Source: DASYDU01 sp050248495
GTDB taxonomy: Bacteria > Planctomycetota > Planctomycetia > Pirellulales > Lacipirellulaceae
Assembly: GCA_050248495.1 (NCBI GenBank)
Contig: JBFWSG010000018.1
Coordinates: forward strand, 39,494 to 103,493
Reading direction: 5' to 3'
DNA length: 64,000 nt
In this document: piece after piece, positions 1 through 8,141 of the stretch
Layout of the letters: every line of letters begins with the position of its first letter
How positions within the stretch are numbered: the first letter of the stretch is position 1
Position numbers and translations under genes: made by a program
The notes under the pieces: model-generated
Told to the model about the DNA's origin: nothing
Database searches by the model: none
What the model saw: only the letters and a program-made list of their open reading frames with translations

Positions 1-764
1 AGGCGATGCTGGCCGACGCCAAGGCGCAGCTCGAAAAGCTCGACGAGATGCCCCGTAAGGAAGAACTGCCTCCCGCCGAAGCGAAGGTCCTCGAAGCCAA
101 GGCGGACTGGGAGAATTGGGAGCAGCAGTGGTCCCGCGGCGAGCGGCTGGTGACGCAGAACGCGATGTCGGAAGAAGAATTCATGGAGCGCAAGCAGCAG
201 GCGCTGCAGGCCCGCGAGCGATATAACAACGCGGTGGCCGCCTACGACCTGCTCAAGGCCGGGGCCTGGGAACCAGACAAACGCGTCGCCGCGGCGGCCA
301 TGAAACATGCGGCCGCTCAAATCGAAGAGACAAAAACCGATCTCGAGCGCCTGGTGATTCGGGCCTTGGTCGACGGCGAGGTGTTGCAAGTCAACGTGCG
401 GCCCGGCGAATTCGTCGGCGCCCCGCCCACTCAGGCATTAGTCGTCCTCGGCAGCGTCAACCAGCTCCACGTCCGCGTGGACATCGACGAATACGACATC
501 CCGCGCTTCATCAACGACGCGCCCGCTCGCGCGACGCTCAAAGGCCAGCCAAACGAATTCTTCCCGCTGCGGTTCGTGCGGATCGAGCCCTACGTGGTGC
601 CCAAGAAGTCGCTCACCGGCGACAACACCGAACGCGTCGACACCCGCGTGCTGCAGGTGATCTACGCCATCGATACCGGCGGCAAACGCCTGTTCGTCGG
701 CCAGCAGCTCGATGTGTTCATCGACGCGGCTCCGCCGACGGGAACGCAGGCCAACAATCTTTAG
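1..764 (+). CDS. HlyD-family efflux periplasmic adaptor subunit, 5' end outside window
   Basis: This is the C-terminal part of a membrane-fusion (adaptor) protein that would link an inner-membrane exporter to the outer membrane. The frame is open to the left edge, so the start is missing. The first 110 or so visible residues are charged and Ala/Glu/Lys-rich, as in the alpha-helical hairpin. They are followed by a half-lipoyl motif (LVDGEVLQVNVRPGEFVG) and a beta-barrel segment (LHVRVDIDEYDIPRF). The stop is at 764. The transporter partner is not in the window and presumably lies upstream. The family call is secure; the substrate is unknown. Confidence 0.8.
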   Translation, partial: AMLADAKAQLEKLDEMPRKEELPPAEAKVLEAKADWENWEQQWSRGERLVTQNAMSEEEFMERKQQALQARERYNNAVAAYDLLKAGAWEPDKRVAAAAMKHAAAQIEETKTDLERLVIRALVDGEVLQVNVRPGEFVGAPPTQALVVLGSVNQLHVRVDIDEYDIPRFINDAPARATLKGQPNEFFPLRFVRIEPYVVPKKSLTGDNTERVDTRVLQVIYAIDTGGKRLFVGQQLDVFIDAAPPTGTQANNL

Positions 765-810
765 AGTCCGAGTGTGTTTTCCGAGACGACGCACATGCTA
801 AAATGAAGTT

Positions 811-1092
811 ATGAAAGTCGCTTCCGTAAAACCGTTGTCTCAATTCCGTGTCGAGCTCGTTTTCGACGACGGACTAAAGGGCATCGTCGACTTGTCATCG
901 ATCGTCGGCCGTGGCGTGTTTGCTGCATGGAACGAGCCGGGCTGCTTCGAACGAGTGTCGGTCACCGAAGATGGCGCATTGCAATGGCCGGGCGAACTCG
1001 ATCTCTGCCCAGACGCCCTCTATCTGCAGCTGACGGGCAAAAAAGCCGAGGAGGTCTTCCCCGCGATTCACGATCGACTGTCTCATGCCTGA
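811..1092 (+). CDS. DUF2442 domain protein
   Basis: This small protein of 93 residues has the DUF2442 pattern: an N-terminal strand pair (VKPLSQFRVELVFDDGLKGIVDLS), a central FERVSV.EDGALQWPGELDLCPDALY segment and a short tail. DUF2442 proteins are commonly encoded beside DUF4160 proteins, and that is the case here: the next start codon lies 8 nt inside this gene. The molecular role is not established. The pairing and overlap resemble a two-component toxin-antitoxin-like module, but that is inference. Confidence 0.75.
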   Translation: MKVASVKPLSQFRVELVFDDGLKGIVDLSSIVGRGVFAAWNEPGCFERVSVTEDGALQWPGELDLCPDALYLQLTGKKAEEVFPAIHDRLSHA

Positions 1093-1345
1093 GATTTCGC
1101 GGTTCTACGGCATCGTCGTGCAGATCTATTTCGGCGATCATCCGCCCCCGCACTTTCATGCCCGATATGCGGGGCAAATCGCGAAGATCGACATCGAGAC
1201 GCTGGCCGTCATCGATGGCAGTCTGCCATCGCGGGCTCTAACGCTAGTGATGGAATGGGCGGCGCTCCACCAGCAGGAGCTACGCGACGCGTTCGACCGA
1301 GCAGCTAACTTCCAGCAACCGGGAGAAATTGACCCATTACCGTAG
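1085..1345 (+). CDS. DUF4160 domain protein
   Basis: An 86-residue protein with the DUF4160 signature: PEISRF.GI.V.IYFGDH.PPHFHARYAG near the N-terminus, then an acidic strand and a helix (ALTLVMEWAALHQQELRDAFD). The conserved DH.PPHFH histidine cluster could bind a metal or take part in catalysis, but no activity is known to me. It overlaps the DUF2442 gene by 8 nt, so the two are probably translated together. The stop is 211 nt before rpsL, and the rpsL promoter candidate lies in between. Confidence 0.75.
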   Translation: MPEISRFYGIVVQIYFGDHPPPHFHARYAGQIAKIDIETLAVIDGSLPSRALTLVMEWAALHQQELRDAFDRAANFQQPGEIDPLP

Positions 1346-1396
1346 GCGTCATCGAAAGCCCTTGTCTTGTCGTGGTATTCGCCCAATTTCCCGCCC

Positions 1397-1424
1397 TTGA
1401 CGCCCACCCTCAATCGCGTAAACT
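1397..1424 (+). promoter_or_regulatory. Candidate sigma70-type promoter of rpsL-rpsG-fusA
   Basis: TTGACG at 1397-1402 and TAAACT at 1419-1424 are separated by 16 nt. The boxes match the -35 consensus at five of six positions and the -10 consensus at four of six. Transcription would begin near 1431, giving a leader of about 125 nt before rpsL. This is a visual match only. Confidence 0.5.
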
Positions 1425-1556
1425 GATTGGTTCTCGATAATTCGCCCGGCTGCGCTGGGGGAGTTTGCCACTTGGTGCCGCAGGCGGTTTGTCTGTCCGG
1501 CGAGTGGCTCGTCAGATCGTGCCGTATTGTAGATCGCGTTGCCAAAAGGGCCCCGT

Positions 1557-1925
1557 ATGCCAACCGTGAATCAGCTCGTTCGCAAGCCGCGGCGAGCCAA
1601 GCGTAAGTTCAGCAAGTCGCCGGTGCTCGACAAGTGCCCGCAGAAGCGCGGTGTGTGCCTGTTGGTCCGCACCATGACGCCGAAGAAGCCGAACTCGGCC
1701 CTGCGGAAAATCACTCGCGTGCGGCTCTCCAACGGCAAGGAAGTCACGGTCTACATCCCCGGCGAAGGCCACACACTGCAGGAACACAGCATCGTGCTGG
1801 TGCGCGGCGGCAGAATTCGCGACCTCCCCGGCGTGCGGTACCAGGTAGTCCGCGGGGCGCGCGACACGCTCGGCGTCCAAGGCCGCAAGCAATCCCGCAG
1901 CCGCTACGGCGCGAAGAAAGGCTAG
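1557..1925 (+). CDS. rpsL: 30S ribosomal protein S12
   Basis: S12 sits at the decoding centre of the small subunit and helps monitor codon-anticodon pairing. The 122 residues align end to end with E. coli S12 (MPTVNQLVRKPR; TPKKPNSALRK; GGRIRDLPGVRY). The ATG at 1557 is chosen over a TTG at 1539 because it gives the universal N-terminus and has AAAAGGG 6 nt upstream. Lys43 is kept, but position 88, lysine in most bacteria, is arginine (codon CGC). K88R is a classical streptomycin-resistance change in other species. First gene of the str cluster; a hairpin-forming spacer follows. Confidence 0.97.
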   Translation: MPTVNQLVRKPRRAKRKFSKSPVLDKCPQKRGVCLLVRTMTPKKPNSALRKITRVRLSNGKEVTVYIPGEGHTLQEHSIVLVRGGRIRDLPGVRYQVVRGARDTLGVQGRKQSRSRYGAKKG

Positions 1926-1928
1926 AAG

Positions 1929-2031
1929 GAATGACGAAGTCCGAATGACGAATGACGAATGAGGAGAATTTCGTTAACGTCACCTGGGCAAGTTATCCTT
2001 CACATTCGTCATTAGTACATTCGTCATTCGG
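1929..2031 (+). repeat. Short-word inverted-repeat spacer, rpsL-rpsG
   Basis: The left part repeats the word GAATGAC (1929-1961) and the right part its complement GTCATTC (2003-2031). CCGAATGACGAATG at 1941-1954 is perfectly complementary to CATTCGTCATTCGG at 2018-2031, a 14-bp stem. The right arm ends 10 nt before the rpsG start and leaves no strong Shine-Dalgarno site. The same word is used again in the rplN-rplX spacer. Confidence 0.85.
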
Positions 2032-2041
2032 AATTTTCCCC

Positions 2042-2512
2042 ATGCCTCGCATTACTGCCAGTCGGAAACAGCTCAAGCCCGATCCCCGGTTCGGATCGCT
2101 GCTCGCTTCGAAGTTCGTCAATTGCCTCATGCACGGCGGCAAGAAGAGCGTCGCCCTGGGCGTCTTCTACGACGCGCTCGACATCGTCAAACAGCGCGTG
2201 CCGGAAAAGGAGCCGATCGAGGTCTTCACCCAGGCCCTCGAGAACGTCAAGCCGTCGATCGAGGTCCGCAGCAAGCGCGTCGGCGGTGCCGCCTACCAGG
2301 TGCCGATGCAGGTCAACCGCACACGGCAGCAATCGCTCGCCATCCGCTGGATCCTCTTGGCGGTGCACGAAAAGAAGGGCCGAGCCACCGCACTCAAGCT
2401 CGCCGACGAGCTGGTCGCCGCGTTCAACCGTGAAGGCGCCGCGGTCACCCGCCGCGAAAACGTCCACCGCATGGCCGACGCGAACAAGGCTTTTGCCCAT
2501 TTCGCGTGGTAA
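2042..2512 (+). CDS. rpsG: 30S ribosomal protein S7
   Basis: S7 nucleates assembly of the 30S head and contacts tRNA at the E site. The 156-residue length and the motifs MPRI..SRKQLKPDPRFGS, KFVNCLMHGGKKS and GGAAYQVPMQV.RTRQQSLAIRW are typical. The frame is open further upstream, but only the ATG at 2042 gives the S7 N-terminus; the upstream codons translate the repeat spacer. In other bacteria S7 can repress its own operon. An intrinsic terminator follows 15 nt after the stop. Confidence 0.97.
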   Translation: MPRITASRKQLKPDPRFGSLLASKFVNCLMHGGKKSVALGVFYDALDIVKQRVPEKEPIEVFTQALENVKPSIEVRSKRVGGAAYQVPMQVNRTRQQSLAIRWILLAVHEKKGRATALKLADELVAAFNREGAAVTRRENVHRMADANKAFAHFAW

Positions 2513-2527
2513 GCACGAATCACAGCA

Positions 2528-2558
2528 CGCCGCGGCTCGCCAGGGCCGCGGCGTTTTT
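2528..2558 (+). terminator. Intrinsic terminator or attenuator between rpsG and fusA
   Basis: A perfect 9-bp GC stem (CGCCGCGGC at 2528-2536, GCCGCGGCG at 2545-2553) with an 8-nt loop is followed directly by TTTTT (2554-2558). It ends 17 nt before the fusA start codon, so it could separate rpsG and fusA expression or act as an attenuator. Confidence 0.75.
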
Positions 2559-2575
2559 CATGCGCTCATAGTCCG

Positions 2576-4705
2576 ATGGCCACGCCCCTCGAAAAAATCC
2601 GTAACATCGGCATCATCGCCCACATCGATGCCGGGAAGACCACCGTCACCGAGCGGATGCTCTTCGCCAGCGGGGCGAAGCACCGCGCCGGTGAAGTCGA
2701 CAAAGGGACCACGACGACCGACGACGATGCCGAAGAGGCCGAGCGCGGGATCACGATCTATTCGGCGTGCGTGCAGTTCCCCTGGAACGACGTGGTTGTG
2801 AACCTGATCGACACTCCCGGGCACGTCGATTTCACGGCCGAGGTCGAGCGCAGCCTCCGCGTGCTCGACGGCGGCGTGGTGGTCTTCAGCGCCCGCGAAG
2901 GGGTCGAGGCCCAGAGCGAAACGGTCTGGCGGCAGGCCAACAAATACCACGTGCCGCGGATCGCGTTCATCAACAAGCTCGACCGCGAAGGGGCCGATTT
3001 CGACGCGGTGTTCGAAGAGATCGAAACGCGGCTCCACGCCCGGCCCGTCGCGCTGCAAATTCCCGTCGGCCAGGGCCCGGCCCACACCGCCAAACCCTTC
3101 CGCGGCGTGATCGACCTCGTGAAGATGCGAATGCTCGCCTTCCCGCAAGGCAAGGAAGGCAACCAGATCGATCGCAGCGAGATTCCCGCCGATCTTGCCG
3201 ACGACGCCCAGCTGTGGCGCGAGCGGCTCTTGGAATCGCTCTACGATTACAGCAACGAGCTGATGGAGCTTGCGCTCGCCGAGGAAGAAATCCCCGAGCC
3301 GCTGATCCACAAAGTCGTCCGCCAGGCGACCGTCCACCTGCAGATCCAGCCGGTGCTCTGCGGCTCGGCCCTGCACGGCATGGGCGTGCAGCCGATTCTG
3401 GATGCGGTCGCCGCGTACCTACCCAGCCCACTCGATATGCCGCCGGTTGAGGGCTACGACCTGAAGACCAAAGGCAAGCACAAGGGCCCTGCCGCAAACG
3501 TTGTCGTCGACACGGAGCAGGCCAAGAAAATCCAACGCATGCCCGACCCCGCCGAGCCGTTCTGCGGCCTCGTGTTCAAGGTGCTGCCGTACAAGACGGG
3601 CGACCTCGCCTGGGTCCGCATCTACTCGGGCACCTTGGAGCCCAACTCCCGCGTGCTCAACCCCGGCAAAGACAAAAAGGAAAACGTCGCCCAGTTGTGG
3701 CGGATCCATGCGTCGAAAAAAGATGAGCAGCTCACCGAGGCCCGCGCGGGCGACATCGTCGGCGTGATCGGCCTCCGCGACTCCGTGACGGGCGACACGC
3801 TCTGCGACACCCGCGAGCCGATCCTCTTGGAATCGATCGAGTTCCCCGAGACCGTCATCTCGATGGCCATCGAGCCCGAGAGCACGGACGATCGCAAGAA
3901 GCTCAGCCAGACGCTCGAAATGCTCCGCAAACAGGACCCCACTTTCCGCGCGAGCGAAAACGAGGAAACCGGCCAGACGCTCATCAGCGGCATGGGCGAG
4001 CTCCACCTGGAAGTCATTCAGCATCGGCTCAAGCGCGACTTCAACCTCAACGTCAAGGTCCACAAGCCGCGCGTTAGCTATCGCGAGACGATCGAGCGGA
4101 TGGTCGAAGTCACCGGCGAGTGCAATCGGCTGATCCAGGGCGTCCAGCACGCGGCAAAGGTCCGCATCCGCGTCGAGCCCTTTGCCAAAGGCCTCCACCC
4201 GGTCACGGTCACCAACGTACTCGACCACGGCTTGCCGAACGACATGCTCACCGTCGTGCTGGAAGAGCTTGAGAGCGCGGGGCAGGGAGGTGGCGTCCTC
4301 GGTTTCCCGTTGATGCGGGTCAAGGCTACGGTCCTCGGCGGCGAAGTCGGCGAAACCGGCCTCTCCGAAATCGCTTTCCGCACCGCGACCAATCAGGCCT
4401 TCGACACGGCCCTGCGCGAAGCAAAGCCAGTGCTGCTCGAGCCGATCATGAAGCTCGAAATCAACACGCCGGATGACCACGTCGGCGACCTGGTGAGCGA
4501 CCTGCAGCAGCGCCGCGCGATCATCCAGCAAACCGAATCCCGCGGGACCAGCACCGTGCTTCACGCCGAAGCCCCGCTCGCCAACCTCTTCGGCTACTCC
4601 AGCGCGATGCGCAGCCTGAGCCAGGGCCGCGCCAGTTGCTCAATGGAACCGAGCAACTACGCTCCCGCGCCGTCGGACGTGCTGCAGAAGTTCCTGGGCG
4701 AGTAG
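2576..4705 (+). CDS. fusA: Elongation factor G (translational GTPase)
   Basis: EF-G drives tRNA-mRNA translocation and, with RRF, ribosome recycling. The 709 residues contain the GTPase motifs G1 AHIDAGKTT (15-23), G2 RGITI (57-61), G3 DTPGH (79-83) and G4 NKLD (133-136). Domain III-V landmarks follow, including ISGMGELHLEV. Two places depart from the usual EF-G I sequence: TDDDAEEAERGITI before switch I and VHKPRVSYRETI in place of VGKPQVAYRE. This may therefore be one of the divergent spirochaete/planctomycete EF-G subfamilies, which cannot be decided by eye. No tuf gene follows, and no clear Shine-Dalgarno site precedes the ATG. Confidence 0.93.
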   Translation: MATPLEKIRNIGIIAHIDAGKTTVTERMLFASGAKHRAGEVDKGTTTTDDDAEEAERGITIYSACVQFPWNDVVVNLIDTPGHVDFTAEVERSLRVLDGGVVVFSAREGVEAQSETVWRQANKYHVPRIAFINKLDREGADFDAVFEEIETRLHARPVALQIPVGQGPAHTAKPFRGVIDLVKMRMLAFPQGKEGNQIDRSEIPADLADDAQLWRERLLESLYDYSNELMELALAEEEIPEPLIHKVVRQATVHLQIQPVLCGSALHGMGVQPILDAVAAYLPSPLDMPPVEGYDLKTKGKHKGPAANVVVDTEQAKKIQRMPDPAEPFCGLVFKVLPYKTGDLAWVRIYSGTLEPNSRVLNPGKDKKENVAQLWRIHASKKDEQLTEARAGDIVGVIGLRDSVTGDTLCDTREPILLESIEFPETVISMAIEPESTDDRKKLSQTLEMLRKQDPTFRASENEETGQTLISGMGELHLEVIQHRLKRDFNLNVKVHKPRVSYRETIERMVEVTGECNRLIQGVQHAAKVRIRVEPFAKGLHPVTVTNVLDHGLPNDMLTVVLEELESAGQGGGVLGFPLMRVKATVLGGEVGETGLSEIAFRTATNQAFDTALREAKPVLLEPIMKLEINTPDDHVGDLVSDLQQRRAIIQQTESRGTSTVLHAEAPLANLFGYSSAMRSLSQGRASCSMEPSNYAPAPSDVLQKFLGE

Positions 4706-4706
4706 C

Positions 4707-4806
4707 AGAGTGCAAGAGCGGTAGTGGAGCAGAGGAGGAGTGGAGTAGGATAGGCACCGGTTGACCTTTACTACTCCAGTCCTGCACTACTCCACCACTC
4801 CACTTC
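4707..4806 (+). repeat. Short-word inverted-repeat spacer after fusA
   Basis: The left part is built from the related words GTAGTGGA, GGAGTGGA and GTAG (4707-4750). The right part is their complement, CTACTCCA, CTACTCCACCACTCC (4771-4805). The arms can pair imperfectly. The element starts at the fusA stop and ends 8 nt before the next start codon. It has the same architecture as the ribosomal-operon spacers. Confidence 0.75.
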
Positions 4807-4813
4807 TTCCCAA

Positions 4814-5407
4814 ATGACCGAACGCTCCTTTGTCTTCGGCGTCGACCTCGACGGCGTAGTCGCCGACTTCTACGCCGGCCTGCGGCCCATCGCGGCCGAG
4901 TGGCTGGGCGTCGAGCTCGACACGTTGCCCGAGCGTGTCTCGTGGGGCCTTGTCGAATGGAACGTGGAAAAAGCGCCGGGCGGCTACGAAGCGCTCCACA
5001 AATTCGCGGTCATGCAGCGCGAACTGTTCCTCAAGCTGCCGCCGATGCCCGGCGCGCCCCAGGCGCTGCGTCGACTCTCCAAAGAGGGCGTCCGCATCCG
5101 CGTCATCACGCATCGCCTGTTCATCAAGTACTTCCATCAGATTGCCGTCTCGCAAACGATTCAATGGCTCGACCGCCACGACATCCCCTATTGGGACCTC
5201 TGCTTCATGCAGCAGAAGACCGCCGTCGGCGCAGACCTCTACATCGAGGATTCGCCCAACAATATCGAGCGGCTACGGGCAGAAGGCGCGAAGACGATTG
5301 TTTTCTCCAACTCTACCAACGAGCACCTCACCGGCCCCCGCGCCCACAACTGGAACGAAGTGCTGGAGCTGGTGCTGGCCGAGAAACGCGCCTGGGAACA
5401 GCCATAA
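4814..5407 (+). CDS. HAD-superfamily 5'-nucleotidase / 5'(3')-deoxyribonucleotidase-like
   Basis: A 197-residue HAD phosphatase. Motif I (VDLDGVVADF, Asp11 and Asp13) carries the aspartate nucleophile. A motif II threonine is in VITHRLF. The motif III/IV region is KTAVGADLYIEDSPNNIERLR. This architecture matches the NT5C/5'-nucleotidase group that dephosphorylates (deoxy)nucleoside monophosphates in the cytoplasm; the exact substrate cannot be read from the sequence. It follows fusA after a repeat-filled spacer and could be co-transcribed with it. Confidence 0.75.
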   Translation: MTERSFVFGVDLDGVVADFYAGLRPIAAEWLGVELDTLPERVSWGLVEWNVEKAPGGYEALHKFAVMQRELFLKLPPMPGAPQALRRLSKEGVRIRVITHRLFIKYFHQIAVSQTIQWLDRHDIPYWDLCFMQQKTAVGADLYIEDSPNNIERLRAEGAKTIVFSNSTNEHLTGPRAHNWNEVLELVLAEKRAWEQP

Positions 5408-5930
5408 CGCAGCGGCGCTTGGCAACGATTCGGTGTCGATCGCGACGTCTAGGTCCGCGGCCCAGTGATCGTGCATGAGTCCTGAATCCGAAGCGAATCG
5501 ATCGGACGATCGCCAATTTGCAGGCACTGCGTGGATCAGGCTCGAAAGGAACATCCGACGACAGTTCCAAACTCCGGCGATGACAGAATGACTGCGGATG
5601 ACGGCAGCCCACCCGCCACGCGCCAATTCCGGTGCTTCGAAGAGCACATTCACCTGTGCCGGAAACCTAACTGCGATTTCGAGTTGCGCCGCGCCACTTG
5701 GTACGCAGCAAGTGACCCCCTCCGCAGGACTATCTTCGTTTGCGCACGAAACTAGCGCAAATGATTCGGATTTTTGGCCAAGTTTTGGTTAGACGATCGG
5801 TAACGTCACAGATAAATTGGAGGGTCAATACCGATGGGTTGGGCGCATTAGGTTCGACGGTGCGCTCCAGTGTTCGTATGGCAACAGTTGATGTAACAGG
5901 CAATGGTTGTTCAGTTGGAGGGATAGTCTA
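5408..5930. other. Intergenic region without a supported gene
   Basis: These 523 bases separate the nucleotidase gene from the PEP-CTERM gene. Short frames exist (for example 5588-5755, 55 codons), but none has a recognisable product or a good ribosome-binding site. The last 15 bases hold the GGAGGG site of the next gene, whose promoter should lie here; no convincing pair of boxes was found. Confidence 0.5.
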
Positions 5931-6716
5931 ATGAAGTTGTACAAGTCTGTCTTATTCTTCAGCGCGCCGCTGATGGTCGGTGCCGCTCTGCTTGCGGGTT
6001 CGTCCGCGGCACTCGCGGATACAATCGTCTTTAGTGACGATTTCAATGTTCCCAACGGTCCACTCAATGGCACCACGCCAGATATCGGCACCGGTGTCTG
6101 GGCGGCAACTGCCGCTGCCAGCAATCCGATTCAGATCGCCAGCCAAGAGGTAGCCTTAGTAAATACAGGTGAAGATTCGTACGCAGCCTTCACCGCCCCT
6201 GTGCCGGCTACCGCGGGCAAGGGAATCCTCAGCAGCCTTGACATTACGGTAACTGCTGCCTCCGCCGGCGGCGACTATTTCTTTCATCTGAGCAATCCCG
6301 CGGGTACCACCAGCATATTCCTCGAGCGCTTATTCGCACGATCCTCTGGCAATGGTTTTCAACTTGGTCTGCTAGATACTTCCGGCACCGGTTCGACGAC
6401 AACGTGGGGCACGACGGTGCTAGACTTCGGCACGAAGTATAGTGTTGACGTCCTCTGGAACTTCGTCGCTGGCGCAAGTAATGACACGTTTGCGGTCTCG
6501 GTCAACGATGCGCCTTACCTGACCCACTCTTGGACCAGCGTGAATGCGGAGCCAGCCGCGCTGGCAGCAGTCAATTTCCGCCAGGGCGGATCTTCCACGT
6601 TTCCGACAGTCTACGCCGATAACCTCGTCGTCACATCCGTGCCGGAACCGACGACTGTCGTATTGGCGAGCCTGATGGGCGCTTGCTGCGTCCTCTTCCG
6701 CCGTCGCGTAGCCTAG
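5931..6716 (+). CDS. Secreted PEP-CTERM protein of unknown function
   Basis: A 261-residue exported protein. It has a signal peptide (MKLYKSVLFF...ALAD, about 30 residues) and a beta-rich body (VFSDDFNVPNGPLNG..., about residues 35-235) resembling concanavalin-like jelly-roll domains of planctomycete surface proteins. The end is a PEP-CTERM tag: VPEPT, a hydrophobic helix and RRR. Such tags are recognised by exosortases; none is encoded in this window. The ATG at 5931 is chosen for the GGAGGG site 8 nt upstream. A strong terminator follows. The function of the body is not recognised. Confidence 0.85.
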   Translation: MKLYKSVLFFSAPLMVGAALLAGSSAALADTIVFSDDFNVPNGPLNGTTPDIGTGVWAATAAASNPIQIASQEVALVNTGEDSYAAFTAPVPATAGKGILSSLDITVTAASAGGDYFFHLSNPAGTTSIFLERLFARSSGNGFQLGLLDTSGTGSTTTWGTTVLDFGTKYSVDVLWNFVAGASNDTFAVSVNDAPYLTHSWTSVNAEPAALAAVNFRQGGSSTFPTVYADNLVVTSVPEPTTVVLASLMGACCVLFRRRVA

Positions 6717-6745
6717 TGTGAACGCAGCTTCAAGTTTGCAAAGTC

Positions 6746-6785
6746 GCCGCCGCGCTCCACGCCGGAGTGCGGCGGCTTATTGTTT
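6746..6785 (+). terminator. Intrinsic terminator after the PEP-CTERM gene
   Basis: A 13-bp stem (GCCGCCGCGCTCC at 6746-6758 with GGAGTGCGGCGGC at 6764-6776, one G-U pair) with a 5-nt loop is followed by TTATTGTTT. It lies 30 nt after the stop codon and ends before the convergent DMT gene, so it may serve both strands. Confidence 0.8.
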
Positions 6786-6823
6786 CCGAAGTTGTTCCTT
6801 CGCCACCAGTGCCGTCAATCGTC

Positions 6824-7180
6824 TCAACTCGCCCCCGGCACGCCGCGGAACATAAAGTACACTGCCCCGCACAAGCACAACGCCGCCCACAAGAAGTCCG
6901 TCCGCACCGGCTCCTTCATGTACCAGATCGAGAAGGGCACAAACACCGAGAGCGTGATCACTTCCTGCAGCATCTTCAGCTGCGGCAGCGTCATCTGGCC
7001 GAAGCCGATCCGGTTGGCCGGCACCTGCAGCATGTACTCGAACAGCGCGATCCCCCAGCTCGAGAGGATCGCCACCACCAGCGGCTTGGCCGACATGTTC
7101 TTGAGATGCGCGTACCACGCGAACGTCATAAACACATTCGAGCCAACGAGCAGCAGAATCGCCGACACGGTCGGATTCAT
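6824..7180 (-). CDS. DMT-family small membrane protein (DUF486)
   Basis: A 118-residue protein with four predicted membrane helices, matching the DUF486 family of small drug/metabolite-transporter-like proteins. Diagnostic segments are NVFMTFAWYAHLK, ALFEYMLQVPANRIGFGQ and LPQLKMLQEVITLSVF. The start at 7180 (MNPTVSAILLLVGSN) is preferred because the longer frame adds a charged segment before the first helix. The transported substrate is unknown. It lies just downstream of a secreted dockerin/PEP-CTERM gene on the same strand, with 72 nt between them. Confidence 0.85.
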   Translation of the reverse strand: MNPTVSAILLLVGSNVFMTFAWYAHLKNMSAKPLVVAILSSWGIALFEYMLQVPANRIGFGQMTLPQLKMLQEVITLSVFVPFSIWYMKEPVRTDFLWAALCLCGAVYFMFRGVPGAS

Positions 7181-7252
7181 AGCGCACCCAACAATAACAG
7201 CCTGAAGATGCGCCGGCCGGCGTCGGTCGCGGACCAATCGAGCGCGAGGCGA

Positions 7253-7972
7253 TTATCCGACAATCGTTTCGCAGCGCGAAGAGCGGCTGCGCCGGCCGAT
7301 CGTGGAAAGGGCGAGCGCCACCGCCAGCAATACGCCGGCCAGCGGCTCCGGCACAACGATCGCCTCGTTCTCTGTCTTGGAACCCGCGCCAGAAGTGTCG
7401 CCGAAATTTGATTTCCACACTGCGTAGTCGGCCGCATCCACGCGATTGTTGTGGTCGCCGTCCGCTGCGAGGCCCGTCCCTTCGCGTCCCTCGGAGTTCC
7501 GCCAGATCGTGTAGTCGGCGGCATCGACGACCTGGTTGTTGTTGTAGTCGCCAGCCAGCGCAGCCGCGGCAATCGCAAAGCTCGCGTCGCTCACGTCTTC
7601 ATAGTCTGAATCCGCGAGGTTTTCCTGCCGCACGCGGATCCAGGCGCTCACGTCAGCAACGTTTGGCACGGTCCACGAAAACGTGTGCAGGCTCCCGATC
7701 GCCAGACTTCCGGGCGGCACGTTAGGAGCGATGGACGTCCACGGCCCGTCGGCCGAGGCGAGCGAATAGAACACTTCGAACCGCTGCGTATCATGCGGCG
7801 CGACGGCCGGTTCCCATTCGATCGTGTGGCTGGTCCCGCTCGTGAGGGTTTCACCGCCGTTGGGTGAATTGATGATGACATGCGCCGCGGCAGGCCGCGC
7901 TACGCAACACGTGACGAAGTAAAGCGATAATAACAGACTCTGGCGCAGCGCGACCCCATCGCAGCGACTCAT
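7253..7972 (-). CDS. Secreted protein with PNGGE-type domain, dockerin-like repeat and PEP-CTERM tag
   Basis: A 239-residue exported protein. After a signal peptide (to about residue 30, ending ARPAAA) comes a beta-sandwich with the motif INSPNGGETL.SG..H.IEW, as in Kre9/KNH-like cell-surface domains. Two dockerin-like calcium loops follow (GDYNNNQVVDAADYTIW and DGDHNNRVDAADYAVW). The C-terminus carries VVPEP, a hydrophobic stretch and RRSR. The dockerin could bind a cohesin-like partner, and the PEP-CTERM tag implies exosortase sorting. No enzyme domain is seen. Confidence 0.85.
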   Translation of the reverse strand: MSRCDGVALRQSLLLSLYFVTCCVARPAAAHVIINSPNGGETLTSGTSHTIEWEPAVAPHDTQRFEVFYSLASADGPWTSIAPNVPPGSLAIGSLHTFSWTVPNVADVSAWIRVRQENLADSDYEDVSDASFAIAAAALAGDYNNNQVVDAADYTIWRNSEGREGTGLAADGDHNNRVDAADYAVWKSNFGDTSGAGSKTENEAIVVPEPLAGVLLAVALALSTIGRRSRSSRCETIVG

Positions 7973-8141
7973 GATGTGGCTCTCCCGTTGTTACCGGCGC
8001 GGCGTCCAATGCTTCTATCTCTGTACCGTCCCTTTGTACGCGTCGCAAGAAAATACTTCGCGCTGCGAAGAAAAATTCTGTGCAGCTGCACCAGCGCCAG
8101 CATCCCTTGGACGCACAGGCGCACGAAAGAATGTCGCGGCG

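Noticed and set aside
1952..2041. Upstream in-frame start for rpsG giving 30 extra residues
   Set aside because: The extra codons translate the repeat spacer; S7 proteins begin MPRI..SRKQ, encoded from 2042.
5588..5755. Possible 55-codon gene before the PEP-CTERM gene
   Set aside because: No ribosome-binding site, no recognisable motif and no supporting neighbour.
5849..5870. tRNA-like GGTTCGA motif
   Set aside because: No matching cloverleaf or acceptor stem around the motif.
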